A DNA stretch of 64,000 nucleotides from Larix kaempferi (Eukaryota; Streptophyta; Pinopsida; Pinales; Pinaceae): contig BSBM01000186.1 in NCBI GenBank assembly GCA_027924585.1, positions 4,960,001-5,024,000 of the forward strand, read 5' to 3'. Of this stretch, positions 1 to 10,527 are shown one piece after another (position 1 is the first letter of the stretch; every line of letters begins with the position of its first letter). The notes under the pieces are model-generated. The model had not been told where the DNA came from. It worked only from the letters and a program-made list of their open reading frames with translations, and did no database searches. The position numbers and the translations under genes were made by a program.

Positions 1-846
1 CTTCCGCACTACTTCCAGTTGAACCCTCCTCATACTTGTACATATTTGAGACATTGAACGTAGGTGATATGCTCAAGTCCTTCAGCAGCTCCAACACATA
101 AGCATTGTTTGAAATATTCTTTAGAATCTTACATGTTCCAATATTGTTCCGCTTAAACTTGTTATATGTTCCTGTCAAAAATATCTCCTTTCGCAAGTGT
201 GCATAGACTAAGTCTCCCTCGTTGAATGACTATAGCCTCTTCCTTCTTTCAGCTCTCAACTTGCATGTCGTGTTGTTCTTCTCAATGTGCTTTCATACAT
301 CTTCATGCACTTCCTTTATATGCTCTGTGAATTTTTCTGCATCCACATTGTTCCTGATTTTTGTCGGTATCTCGACCAAATCCACCACTCCATGTGGGCT
401 TCATCCTTGAACAATCTGGAATGGGCTCATACTTATCGACAAATTCACAGATTTGTTATACATGAATTTTGCTTGCACCAACACGTTCTCCCACTCTTGG
501 GTCTGTCAGCCGTCAAACATATCAAAAATTTTCCCAAACTTCTATTCACCACCTTGGTTTGTCTGTCTACCTGTGGATGATATGCCAAGCTAAACTACAA
601 CTTTGTGTCCGGTTTCTTCCATAGGGTTCTCCAGAAATGACCCATAAACCTGGTATCTTTGTCCGACGTTATACTCTTCAACAACCTATGCAATTTGAAT
701 ATCTCCTTGAAGAATAATACAACAATGCTTGTGGTGTCACTTGTTTTCCGACACAGAATAAAGTGTGCCATCCTTGAAAATCTGTCGACTATAGCAAAGA
801 TTGATTCGTTACCTTACTACGTCTTCATCAATCCTAGCAAAAAATC
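1..846 (-). pseudogene. Gy0: gypsy integrase C-terminal remnant
   Basis: Read on the minus strand this is the catalytic core and C-terminal part of a Ty3/gypsy integrase. Near 560-590 the translation reads AYHPQVDRQTKVVNR, where the family has AYHPQxDGQTExxNR, so the catalytic Glu is replaced by Lys. Near 630-660 it reads DTRFMGHFWRTLW, the region around the second catalytic Asp. At 60-220 it reads GDLVYAHLRKE, GTYNKFKRNNIG and ISPTFNVSNMY, the GPF/GPY-like C-terminal domain. Several stops and frameshifts make it non-functional. The left part runs off the window. The right edge is broken by the plus-strand Gy1 LTR at 847, so this is the oldest layer here. Confidence 0.85.
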
Positions 847-889
847 TATTAGGAACCCATGTCAACCCTTCTATTTACTTTGTTAGTAT

Positions 890-1019
890 ATTGTTGTTGG
901 ACGCATATGCTTTGTAAGTCATCTCGTAGTATTTGTTGATCCATAGTTTGTCTTATTGTTGTTGGACGCATATGCTTTGTAAGTAATCTCGTAGTAATTG
1001 TTGATCCATATTTTGTATT
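890..1019 (+). repeat. 65-bp direct duplication inside the Gy1 LTR
   Basis: A unit beginning ATTGTTGTTGGACGCATATG starts at 890 and again at 955, both ending near TTGTTGATCCATA. The same duplication exists in the Gy2 LTR (about 28916-29040), so it predates both insertions. It sits upstream of the TATA box, in the U3 position where enhancer repeats usually lie. Confidence 0.8.
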
Positions 1020-1060
1020 GACACATGGTATTGACCCATGGTATTGGCGCCTAGACATAG

Positions 1061-1068
1061 TATATAAG
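1061..1068 (+). promoter_or_regulatory. Gy1 LTR TATA box
   Basis: TATATAAG lies about 170 bp before the LTR end and is conserved in the Gy2 LTR at 29103-29110. This is the normal position of an LTR promoter; activity is inferred. Confidence 0.5.
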
Positions 1069-1235
1069 TTTGTGTTGAGACCAATGAAGGTACCGTGAAG
1101 TTATTTGTATTGAGCTTGCTCAAAGGAGGTTGCCACCTCGAAGTGGCCTCCGATCAATATAAATGTGATTCTGAGTTCTATTATTTCTATTATCTCGTGT
1201 GTTACATTAATTAATCATTGCAGGTTCCTCACATC

Positions 1236-1247
1236 TGGTATCAAAGC
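1236..1247 (+). other. Gy1 primer-binding site (tRNA-Met type)
   Basis: TGGTATCAAAGC starts two bases after the LTR end. It matches the initiator-Met tRNA type (TGGTATCAGAGC, intact in Gy2) with one change. Confidence 0.8.
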
Positions 1248-2262
1248 ACTTTCTTGGGCTCGTTGGGTGGAATTTCCACCAATTTTTTTTTTTTTGCATC
1301 TGTTGCAAGTTCAGATCTAGGAATAATCCCTATCCACTTAACTGTGGAAAGTACTTGGGTATAAGCCTTAAAACTCATTGTGAGGAGTACCATAGGAACC
1401 CGAAAGTAGCTGGCCCATTGAGAGGACCTGCCAGCGAAAAGGGCAACAACCCCTACCTGATTGACTAGTTCTCATCCGTGAGGTAAACCAAGAGTTGTCG
1501 TTTGTGGCAAAGGGGTTATCAGTTTTACCTGATTCGTGGAGTGAGAGGTACTTCCCCAATACGCAAGCCGTTAGACAACATTGGTGGCTGAGTGAAACCC
1601 CTGAATTGTTAGGAAGATGAACATACCTGGGGTCCATATCTATTTTTAGCTGAATTGTTGTCGATCACTTCCGCGCCATTTTAGATCCATTCCAAGCTGT
1701 TCCAGATGCAACCGTTTTCGATCCATTTGACATCTTTTCAAATCCAATTGTTCTGATCCCTTCCACGCCATTGTAGATCCATTTTTAAAATTCTATTTTT
1801 TCGCCATATCTCCCTTATTTTAACTTCGTTTCCCTTGAAACTTCCCAGACACCCCTGCAATCACATTCTGCATATTTCACTCCTGAGGACCCTATCCCAA
1901 ATTCTACTTCCCAAAGCCAAAAATCTCACATTTGTCTAATTTTAGGGTTTGCCACAACTTCTTCAATTTTCACCCACTCGCCTCTAAATTTTGCCACTGT
2001 GTTCATTCCCTATTTCTGCTTCTTTGTCCCTCTTTGACAAATTTTCTCATTCTTTCACCCTGCTTCTGAATCCCCATTTTTTGCTTCCCTGTCCATCACA
2101 AAGTGTCCAAAACCTAGTCAAACCCCAATTACCCATCTGAGTTTTTCCCAAATTCAAATTTCCCGTTACTAAATAAGCTTTTGTTTGTGTTTCTATTATC
2201 CATTCCAAAAATAAATAGATAAACTCCTGGTTACGGTTGTCACCCGCGCAGGAGCAAACACC
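1248..2262 (+). other. Gy1 untranslated leader
   Basis: About 1 kb between the PBS and the gag start has no coding capacity. It is closely conserved with the Gy2 leader (29291-30297), especially 1310-1660, and so belongs to the element. A packaging or translation role is possible but not shown. Confidence 0.7.
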
Positions 2263-3204
2263 ATGGAGGAAGCACTTGCAACCATCCAAATCAAACTCCA
2301 AGATCTGGATGAAAAATTTCTCAGCCTCCATCTTCAGCATTCAGCCATGAACAACAACCGACAGGAAGAATCTTCTACAGCCAATGGGTTCTCTTCTTCC
2401 AGCAATTTTCGTGGTTCGAAGCTTGAATTTCCTCGCTTCAATGGTACTGATCCGACTGGATGGATCTATCGTGTAGAACAGTATTTCAGTCTACATAACA
2501 ATTTTGATGTCCAAAAAGTTCCACTTACATCCTTTCATTTGGAAAAGGAAGCCCTTCAATGGTACCATTGGTACATCAAGGCTCATGATGAGACAAAATG
2601 GATGGATTTTTTCCAACTCCTTTTGCAACGATTTCGTCCTAGTGCTTTTGATGACTTTACTGGAGCACTCACTAAACTTCGTCAAAGTGGCACTGTGAGA
2701 GAGTATCAAACAAAATTTGAGAAACTAGCCAATCACATAGAAGGATTGTCTAATGAATTCTACACGAGTTGTTTTATCAGTGGTCTTAAGGATGAAATCT
2801 GACCAAAGGTTAAAATGTTCTGTCCCAACACAATGATGGAAGTCCTAGGGTTGGCTAAGTTGGAAGAAGACAAGATTGCAGCCCAACAACTCTCCAAACC
2901 CACTTTTGTTCCCTTCCAAAATATGGGTTCTCAATGACCTCCCATTCCTCCAGCTCCTCGACCAACTCCTATCAAGCTTTTGTCTGAAATAGAGATGCAG
3001 GCACACAAAGAAAAAGAGCTTTGTTATAATTGTGATGAAAAATTCACTTGGGGACATAGATGTGTTCAACAAAAGCTTTATCTCTTGGATATGGATTTTC
3101 CACCTGCCTCTAAAATTGGTGAAGAAGCTCAAGATACAATGGATGATCAGGTCGACATTCAGGAGCCACCTATTGACCCCCCATCTCAGGATCAACAACT
3201 ATAG
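2263..3204 (+). pseudogene. Gy1 Gag
   Basis: This is the capsid-like Gag of a chromovirus-type gypsy element. The start at 2263 (MEEALATIQ) is conserved in Gy2. The capsid region reads FPRFNGTDPTGWIYRVEQYF, then LQWYHWYI and FEKLANHIEGL, the retrotransposon-gag signature. A zinc-knuckle-like CYNCDEKFTWGHRC lies near 3020-3060. One frame is kept throughout but is interrupted by TGA at 2800, TGA at 2935 and TAG at 3202. Gag would package element RNA in cytoplasmic particles; this copy cannot make the full protein. The protease follows in the same frame. Confidence 0.9.
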
Positions 3205-3741
3205 ATATCTCTCCATGCTTTGTCCAGTGTCACCACCCCCCAAACAATGCGGGTCAGGGGTTACTTCAAGAAGCTTCCTCTTACAATACTTATTGATTCT
3301 GGTAGCACTCATAACTTCACTGACCCTCGGATCACCAATCATACTGATTGTTTTGTCCATCCTTGCTCCAACTTTGAAGTCATGGTTGCCAATGGGGGCA
3401 CCTTATCTTGCAAGGGGAAGTGTCACAATGTGTGTATCCCTCTAGAAGTTTATAACCTGCGCTCTAACATGTTTGCCTTGTCCTTAGGTGGATGTGATGT
3501 GGTTTTGGACATTCAATGGTTACGCACACTTGGCCCCATCTTATGGGATTTTGCTGAACTTGGGATGCAGTTTTCAGTCAATGGGAAACAACACAAATTT
3601 AAGGGCTTACAACAAGGGTCTCTCCACATCATCAGTTCACATCGCCTGAAAAATATCCTTAAGAAGAATTCACATGGTGTCATTGCTCAACTCCATTCCA
3701 TTCAGATGCACCCATCAATGGTCTCCCCTACGTCCTTGGAT
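3205..3741 (+). pseudogene. Gy1 aspartic protease, truncated polyprotein
   Basis: This continues the Gag frame into a retropepsin-like protease that would cleave the polyprotein. The active-site motif ILIDSGSTHNF lies near 3290. The frame stays open to 3741, where it is cut in the sequence CCTTGGATAG by the Tat1 LTR. The equivalent Gy2 sequence runs on past this point (31775-31830), which shows where the original polyprotein was broken. No RT or integrase of Gy1 is found on either side of Tat1. Confidence 0.85.
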
Positions 3742-4406
3742 AGAAGCTTACATGCGTTTTTCAGAGATTCTTGTGTAATCAGTCTGGTAGTCTGTTTCTT
3801 CTTTTTCCTATGTGATATGTGTTTCTTTCCTTTGTTAATCCATATTGTTAATATTCCTTTATACTTGGTTCGGTGTAGTATCTACATGAGATTCATAGAA
3901 ATTATGCCTTGTTCATTTCTTACCAAGTATTTCACAAAATATTTCTACTAAAGTTGGTATAGGATTCATCTATGTATGCCTTATATCAATGGATTGTTCA
4001 TCTTTCTTCTGTTTCTCCAATTAAATCACTTTGAATACTAGCTGGTTGCTACCTTTCCTCTGTGTGGATGTATCTGCTAAGCATTTGATAATAATGTTTA
4101 TGTTATACTTGAATTGACTCCATTTCCCAATATAGATCCCTGTTGTTCTCCAACCAATGGTTTACATGAGTATATTTTGTCCTACAGAAAGCTGACCTTC
4201 TGTGTATGTTTTAATAGAACATCTTAAAGAATGAATGTTGGTGTTCCTTTTTCATGGTTGACACCCTTGATTATTTCCAGTTTTTCATTAGTTTATTGAG
4301 AGAGCCCTCTCAGACTGTGTTGGGTCAGTAACACAAGTCCAAATATTGGTTAGTGGTTACCCCAAATTACCCTTCTTACAACTTGGGGTCAATTTGGGTG
4401 TTAACA
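3742..4406 (+). repeat. Tat1 5' LTR
   Basis: A direct repeat of 15724-16387, it starts at AGAAGCTTACATGCG and ends GGGTGTTAACA. A terminal TG is missing at the left edge. The bases before it (CCTTGGATAG) are Gy1 protease sequence, so the junction may have lost a few LTR bases. Confidence 0.9.
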
Positions 4407-4409
4407 AAT

Positions 4410-4427
4410 TGGCGTCGTTGCCGGGGA
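4410..4427 (+). other. Tat1 primer-binding site
   Basis: TGGCGTCGTTGCCGGGGA lies 3 bp after the LTR. It is one change from the TGGCGCCGTTGCCGGGGA motif common in plant Athila/Tat elements. Confidence 0.85.
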
Positions 4428-4648
4428 CTGCAATTTTTCTTGTCTTCCTTGCCAGAATGACAAAGAATTCCAAATATTCGAAGAAAAGAGATATCCCTGT
4501 GGGCAAACAGAGATTTCCATATTTTTGAAGGTTGTACAATTTTTCCCTGGCGATTCCACTCGTAAAGACTTATATTCAAGAAAGCACTCCACTGGGGAAT
4601 ATCACCAAAGCTGAATTCTAGTTCTAAAGGAGATCTCGACAAGGAATC

Positions 4649-6219
4649 ATGGCCTCAAGAAAGATCTATACTAGACGTAATCCTATTTCTGAAATTATGC
4701 TAGTTGTTGATAATTCGGAAAGTCTGCTTAGGCGAAAAGCTAAAAAAGATAAAGCTAATACTTCAAACATTGAAAGAATTGTGTCTGAAGAAAGATTACC
4801 TATTTTTCAAGAATTAAATATAGAGATTGACACTGGGAAACCTTTACCAAGATTAAGATCCGAATCCTATCTAACCCTAGGTGAAGGAGTTCTTAATAAT
4901 CCTGAATCCTACTTGTTAGATCCTATCTAGCGTAATTTACTACATACTATCAAAGCTAAAAAAGCTAAACCCTGTTCCCAGAATATCCCACCCCTTTCCC
5001 AAAATCCACCTGTAATCATGGCTGCTAGATTTGCACCTTTAGCCCCACCAGCTGTTTTACATTATCTACCCCAAAAGAATGCACAAAGGATTGTCTCCTA
5101 TGATGGAGAAGGGAAATTTTTTGCCAGACAACATGTAGACAGGTTTGAAGATTTTATTGATTTGGAGGAAGTAGATTATGATGATGCAAAGATGAGGTTA
5201 TTTTCTCAAAGTTTGTTTGGAGAACCTAAGAAATGGTACAGGTTGTTACCATATGCTTCCATCAATGATTTTGCAGCATTTACGACACTGTTCTTAGAGA
5301 GATGGGAAATGATAGGAAGTCCTTCCCTAGTCTTATCCCAGTACAATCACCTGAAGAAAGGAGGTTTCGAGTCTATGCATGAATTTTCTGCTAGATTTAT
5401 GAGGGCATACAATTCTATTCCAGACGACCTAAGGCCCTCGACAGGCACTGCAAAAATCCATTTTGCAGATGCCTTTGATGGAGACTTCTCATGTATGTTA
5501 AGGGAAATAAAATATGCCTCCCTACCTACTCTGCTCAAAGATGCTCTAGAGGTAGAGGCAAACGTGATGGCCTCAGGAAAAATAAAGGGTAAAACAGAGG
5601 CTGAAAGAAAGAAGTAAGAGACCCAAACTTCTACCTCATCTTCTTCCAACGATGCACAATTTGATACCATGATGAAATCCATGGAAAAGTTGATGGATAG
5701 GTTGATCGTAGATACCAAGCCTCCTCCCCGAGAGAATCCTGAAAACCAGATCCAAAATCCAAACTTTAGAAGACCTCCACCTCCTGCAAGAAATCAGAGA
5801 AATCCTGAAGAATAGCCAATGCGTCCTCCGTTTGCTGAAAAATATGGTAGATAATGAAGTACCTAAAGATCCCTCTAAGGCTCATATTCATTTTTTTTGA
5901 CTCCCTAGACCATGAAATATACTTGACTAAAAGGTAACATGACTTCTTTAACAAAGAATGTACTAGTAACCAACCTGAGTTAGAATCCAAGCAATACCTA
6001 ATGGGTTATCAAAATGCTGTGGATGATCTTCAAAGAAAGCTGAAATTGAGAAATAGAGAAGTTACCATGAATAAAGGAAAGCTTCCTATGAACCAACCTC
6101 CATTCACCCAACACGCTGCAGGAGAGATGAAAGAGAAACAACAAGGAGTTGTTGCAAATAAGAGACCTGAAAATAGAGAAGAAGATTGTCAACCTTCAAA
6201 AGAGGTTAAACCACCATAA
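4649..6219 (+). pseudogene. Tat1 Gag
   Basis: This is Gag of the Tat1 element. The chosen start MASRKIYTRRNP at 4649 follows a 240-bp leader. The capsid core at 5080-5600 reads FEDFIDLEEVDYDDAKMRLF, WYRLLPYASI and FLERWEM, then YNHLKKGGFESMHEFSARFM, the gag-family signature. Basic, Pro-rich sequence follows. The frame from 4649 has stops near 4928 and 5615, and a frameshift near 5850-6000 moves to the frame carrying 6001-6219. No clear CCHC zinc knuckle is seen. It would form particles in the cytoplasm; this copy is broken. Confidence 0.85.
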
Positions 6220-6267
6220 GTCATAGAGATAGTCAAACCTGGCCCCACTTTTAGTCTCAGAGTTGAA

Positions 6268-6900
6268 TTGTCAAAGGTAAAGATCTCCATCCCTCTTAAT
6301 GAGCTACTGAAAAATAATGAGTACAGGGAAGAGATAACAAAGATAGTTAAAGGGAAAAATGAATTCCAACATGATATTCTAGAGCTATGTGATGATGCTC
6401 CTATCATAATATTTGGATCTAAGTTGGAAGAACTAGGCGATGAAGAAGTCCCTCCTTTCTACTTAAGCCTAAATGTCCATGATCAAGTCTTGCACAATGC
6501 CTTAATAGACTCTGGGGCATCTCAAAACCTGATGCCAAAATCTGTGTTGAAAGATCTAGGATTAGAAGTGACTAGGCCATACTAAGACCTTTTCTCCTTT
6601 GATTCTAGAAAAGTACCGTGTTTGGGACTGATTAAGAACATGTTAGTGACTCTAACCCAACTCCCTGCTAAAAGTGTCATGATGGATGTGGTGGTGGTTG
6701 ATGTGCCTACGAAGTTTGGGATGCTTTTGTCCAGATCCTGGATTTCAAAGTTGAAAGGAACTATGCAGATGGATTTATCTTATGCCACAATTCCTGTTAT
6801 TGGAGCCAATATGAGATTATATAGGGAAAACATGATGGAATATGTTGTCAGCAGCAAAAGCAAGCCTGAAAATCACCCTATATATGCAGTTGATAGAGAC
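6268..6900 (+). pseudogene. Tat1 aspartic protease
   Basis: The retropepsin domain carries LHNALIDSGASQNLMPKSVL near 6490-6550, the DSG catalytic motif followed by the usual NLMP. The flap-side region and the C-terminal LLSRSWISKLKGTMQMD near 6725-6775 match the plant Tat type. A TAA at 6583 interrupts the frame, which reopens at 6586. The same frame continues without a break into the RNase H domain, so protease and RNase H were one polyprotein segment. Confidence 0.85.
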
Positions 6901-7461
6901 ATGGGTTGTTCCATTTTTTTAACTGATGGGCCTCGTTTTGATCCTAACCCTCCCCCATATAGGGAAGTTGATGAAGATAAGGAATTTGTAGCCAAGTATG
7001 AAGCTTCTGAGCGAGAAAAAAATGAAGAAGGCTGGTGGAAAATGTATTTTGATGGTTCTGTGAGAAAAAATAGTGCTAGAGTAGGGGTTTGGATCATTCC
7101 TCCCAACAGGGAGTCTAGGGCACTTTCATATAAGCTGAAATTTGAATGTACTAATAATGTTGACGAATACGAAGCACTGTTGTTGGGATTGCGGGCTCTA
7201 AAAAATTTGGGAGCTAAGAAGATAGAAGTGTTTGGGGACTTTGAGTTAGTAGTGAACCAGGTAAATGATAGTTACCAGGCCAAACACCCAAGAATGAGAG
7301 CATATAGAAATGAAGTTTGGGATTTCTTTGGCGACTTTTTCACGGAACATAAGATTAGAGTGATCCCCAGGCATGAAAATGAGGTAGCGTATTCCTTGGC
7401 AACTACTACTGGGGGTTTAAGACCCCAATCTTCTCCCAAACCAAGTATGAGGTTGAAATAA
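6901..7461 (+). pseudogene. Tat1 additional RNase H (upstream of RT)
   Basis: This is an RNase H fold of the archaeal-like type (RVT_3 family). MYFDGSVRKNSARVGVWI (7040-7095) supplies the first Asp, NNVDEYEALLLGLRAL (about 7155-7205) the Glu and VFGDFELVVNQV (about 7228-7265) the second Asp. In the last motif, NEVAYSLATT (about 7375-7405), the usual Asp of NxxADxLA is Tyr, so this copy is damaged. It would degrade the RNA strand of the RNA-DNA hybrid. In Ogre and most Tat elements this domain lies after the canonical RNase H; here it precedes RT. A frameshift near 7430 separates it from the RT frame, which resumes with YEVEIINRPSI. Confidence 0.85.
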
Positions 7462-7502
7462 TAAATAGGCCTTCTATTCTTGATAATTCTAAGTATTGGC
7501 AG

Positions 7503-9395
7503 GTGTTTGAGGATGACTTACAGCTCAATATCTTTTTAGAACTTTCTGATGAGTTTGCAAATGTGCATATTGATAATGAAAATGATAACCTGGAAAACCT
7601 TGTAGAGGGAGAGAATGCTGAAGAAGAAGCTGAAAACCAAGGGTGGAAAAACAGGATGGGTGGTAAGGATATTATCCAATTGAAGAATAATTACATCCCT
7701 AAAGGTTTGATACCCCTAGAAAAGCTATTTGATCACGATGATGTAGCTAAAAACCCAAAATTTGAACCTGCCCGTGAATCAGTAGAAGATCAAAACTTGG
7801 GTATAGAGAAAGACCCACAGATGGTAAAATTGTGTAAAAGGTTACATGCTAACAAAAAAGGACGCTATGTAGAATTGATGAAAAGACACACTGATGCTTT
7901 TGCCTGGACCTATGAAGACTTAAAAGAGTATGATACCTCAATCATATAGCATGCCATTCCACTCAAGCCAGGTGAGAAACCTTTTAAGCAAAAATTAAGA
8001 AGGATCAATCCTAAGTTAACAGATATCATAGAGAAAGAGGTCAAAAAAAATTTCAATGCAAAGATAATTGTTACCTTAAGGTTCTCACAATGGATAGCAA
8101 ATCTGGTCCTTGTCAGGAAGAAAAGTGGAGAAATCAGAATCTGTATTGATTTCAGGAACCTCAACAGAGCGTCAATGAAAGACAATTACCCTCTACCTAA
8201 AATGGAGCATATCTTACAACAGGTGGTGGGGGCCGAAAGAATTTCCGCCATGGATGGTTTCTTAGGGTATAATCAGATTAAAGTACACCCAGAAGACCAG
8301 GAAAAAACCGCTTTTACCACTCCTTGGGGAAATTTCATGTACGCTAAGATGCCATTTGGTCTAATGAACGCTGGAGCCACTTTCCAAAGAGCTATGGATA
8401 TTGCATTTGCTAAAGAAAAGGATAAATTTGTGGTGGTATATATGGATGATATAACAGTTTTTTCAAAATCAAATGAAGAACATCTCAAAAATCTAGAGAG
8501 AGTTTTCATAAAATGTAGGAAATATGGCATTTCCTTGAATCCCAAAAAATCATTTTTCACCCTGGATGAGGTTAAGCTTTTAGGGCATATCATCACCAAA
8601 GATGGGATAAAAATCGATCCTGAGAGGGTCAGTGCTATTCATAAAGTAGGAGAGCCGAGAAGCAAAAAGGAAATACAATCTTTCATTGGCCAAGTGGGTT
8701 TTTTAAGGAGATTCATACCAAGTTTTGCTGAAATAATGAGAAGTATTACAAATATGTTAAGAAAGGAGAATCAAATAAAGTGGACCGAGGAAGCCAGAGA
8801 TTCCTTCAAAGGAATCAAGACAGCCATCACTGAAGCTCTGGTGTTGGCCAGCCAAAACTTTACTAAGGATTTCCTAATTTTTTCATATGCTTCTGAACAT
8901 ACAATAGCTGGAGTGCTATTGCAAAAAAATGACCATAATGCTGAACAACCTATTTCTTTATTCAGCAGAGTGCTGAGAGAAGGGGAACTGAAATATGATA
9001 TCATGGAGAAACAGGCTTATGCTCTCATAAAATATTTGAAATATTTCAGGGTCTATATTATACACTCGCACATCATTGCTTATGTCCCAAATACTGCTGT
9101 GAAAAGAATTTTGACCCAGTCTGATCCTGAAGGCAAAAGGGCCAAATGGATTGCAATATTACTGGAAGGTCAAGGGTTAGCAAAGTTAATGACTGAAGAA
9201 AATTGTGACTCTTTGGAGCTAAATTTTTTGGAAGACCATCCAAACCAATCGAATACAAACATACAGGTGAAGCCTGAATTCTTTGAGTTCCCTTGGTATA
9301 CTGACATTATTTTTGTACTACATAATTTACAAGCACCTGCCAGGTTAAGTAAAAGCAGGGCCAGGTATGTAAAACTAAAAGCTGCCAAGTACTAA
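7503..9395 (+). pseudogene. Tat1 reverse transcriptase and degenerate RNase H
   Basis: This frame includes a linker, RT and canonical RNase H. RT motifs in order are IPLKPGEKPFKQKLRRINP (about 7955), VRKKSGEIRICIDFRNLN (8110), MDGFLGYNQIKV (8250), MPFGLMNAGATFQRAM (8350) and VVYMDDITVFSKS (8430), the catalytic YMDD type. A single TAG at 7947 interrupts the frame. The RNase H that follows (8780-9130) has YASEHTIAGVLLQ instead of DASxxxIGAVLxQ and AYVPNTAVKRIL instead of TDHxPL, so two acidic residues are gone; only the Glu in YDIMEKQAYAL remains. This agrees with the additional RNase H having taken over. Confidence 0.9.
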
Positions 9396-10527
9396 CCTGT
9401 ATTGGAAAGACCCTGGAGGGGTGCTACTAAACTGTTTGATTGAAGAAGAGGCTAAACACACAAAAGAAGAATTCCACAAAGGGGATTGCAGAGGACACCA
9501 TTCCTGGAAGGTGACAGTAAACAAAATCCTGAGGGAAGGGTTTTACTGGCCCACAATGTTTACCAATGTTTACAAAGAGACTATGGTTTGTCACCAATGT
9601 TAGATTTTTGATGGAAAAAGAAAGGTTGTTTCCCTCCCTCTATATCCTATCATAGTGGAAGCACCTTTTCAACAGTGGGGTTTAGATTTCATTGGGGAAA
9701 TAAACCCAAACTCCTCTGAACAACAAAGATGGATCCTGATAGCTACTGATTATTTTACCAAATGGATAGAAGCCATACCTACCAAAAGAGCGACTGAAGG
9801 AGTAATCATGGATTTTTTTGAAGATAACATCCTGTCTAGATTCGGATGCCCCAAAAGGATTGTGATTGATAATGCTCCAGCTTTCTGTTCCAAAAAGATG
9901 ATTACTTTCTGCCATAAGTACCATATCAGCCTAAATCATTCCACAGCCTATTACCCTCAAGGAAATGGACTAGCAGAGTCTTCAAATAAGAGCCTAGTAA
10001 GGATCATCAAAAAGTTGTTAGAAGATAACAAGAGCTCTTGGCATACAAAGTTAAAGTACGCTCTATGGGCCGACAGAATCAGCACGAAAAGAGCAATTGG
10101 AATGTCACCATTTCAGTTGGTGTATGGAGCCGAAGTGATTTTTCCAGCATCCCTAGGTTTGCCTATCATGAGGTTATTACAGGGAATAGAAGAAGAACCA
10201 AATCACATGCAAAGAAGAATAAATCAGATAGTTGAGCTAAATGAGCTAACAAGGAAGGCATATGGCAAAGTAGAAAGCCATCAAGAAAAGATGAAGGAGG
10301 ATTTCGACAAAAAAGCCAAGGAAGATTATTTTCATGTTAATGACCTAGTTCTGAAGTGGAACACCCCTAAAGAATAAAAAGATGGAAAGTTTGACCATTT
10401 GTGGATGGGACCATATATTATTGCAGCAATCCGAGGAATAAATTCTTTTGTCTTGCAACATCAAGACGTATCTGCTTGTTGAGGAGGTCCAGTCAACGGG
10501 AGATTCTTAAAACATTACCTGTCCTAA
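9388..10527 (+). pseudogene. Tat1 integrase
   Basis: Integrase of the gypsy type. The zinc domain has FHKGDCRGHH (about 9470-9500) and VCHQC (about 9590), the HHCC set, followed by a TAG at 9601. The catalytic core has WGLDFIGEI (9680), VIDNAPAFCSKKM (9860) and NGLAESSNKSLVRI (9965), giving all three DDE residues. A TAA at 10375 precedes the C-terminal HLWMGPYIIAAIRG and GRFLKHYLS, ending at 10527. One frameshift separates it from RT near 9390. It would insert the cDNA into the genome. No chromodomain is seen. Confidence 0.9.

Larger units (their letters stand above)
847..1233 (+). repeat. Gy1 5' LTR
   Basis: This LTR is nearly the same as 28872-29276. Both contain TTAGGAACCCATGTCAACCC near the start and end in CACA just before a tRNA-Met-type primer-binding site. 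In the second copy the LTR opens with TGTTAGG; here it reads TATTAGG, so the terminal TG has mutated. No matching 3' LTR is present in the window. The LTR carries a TATA box and an internal 65-bp duplication. It lies in the Gy0 integrase in opposite orientation. Confidence 0.8.

Noticed and set aside
4357-4642. Minus-strand ORFs across the Tat1 PBS and leader
   Set aside because: They overlap the LTR end and PBS on the opposite strand and show no domain.
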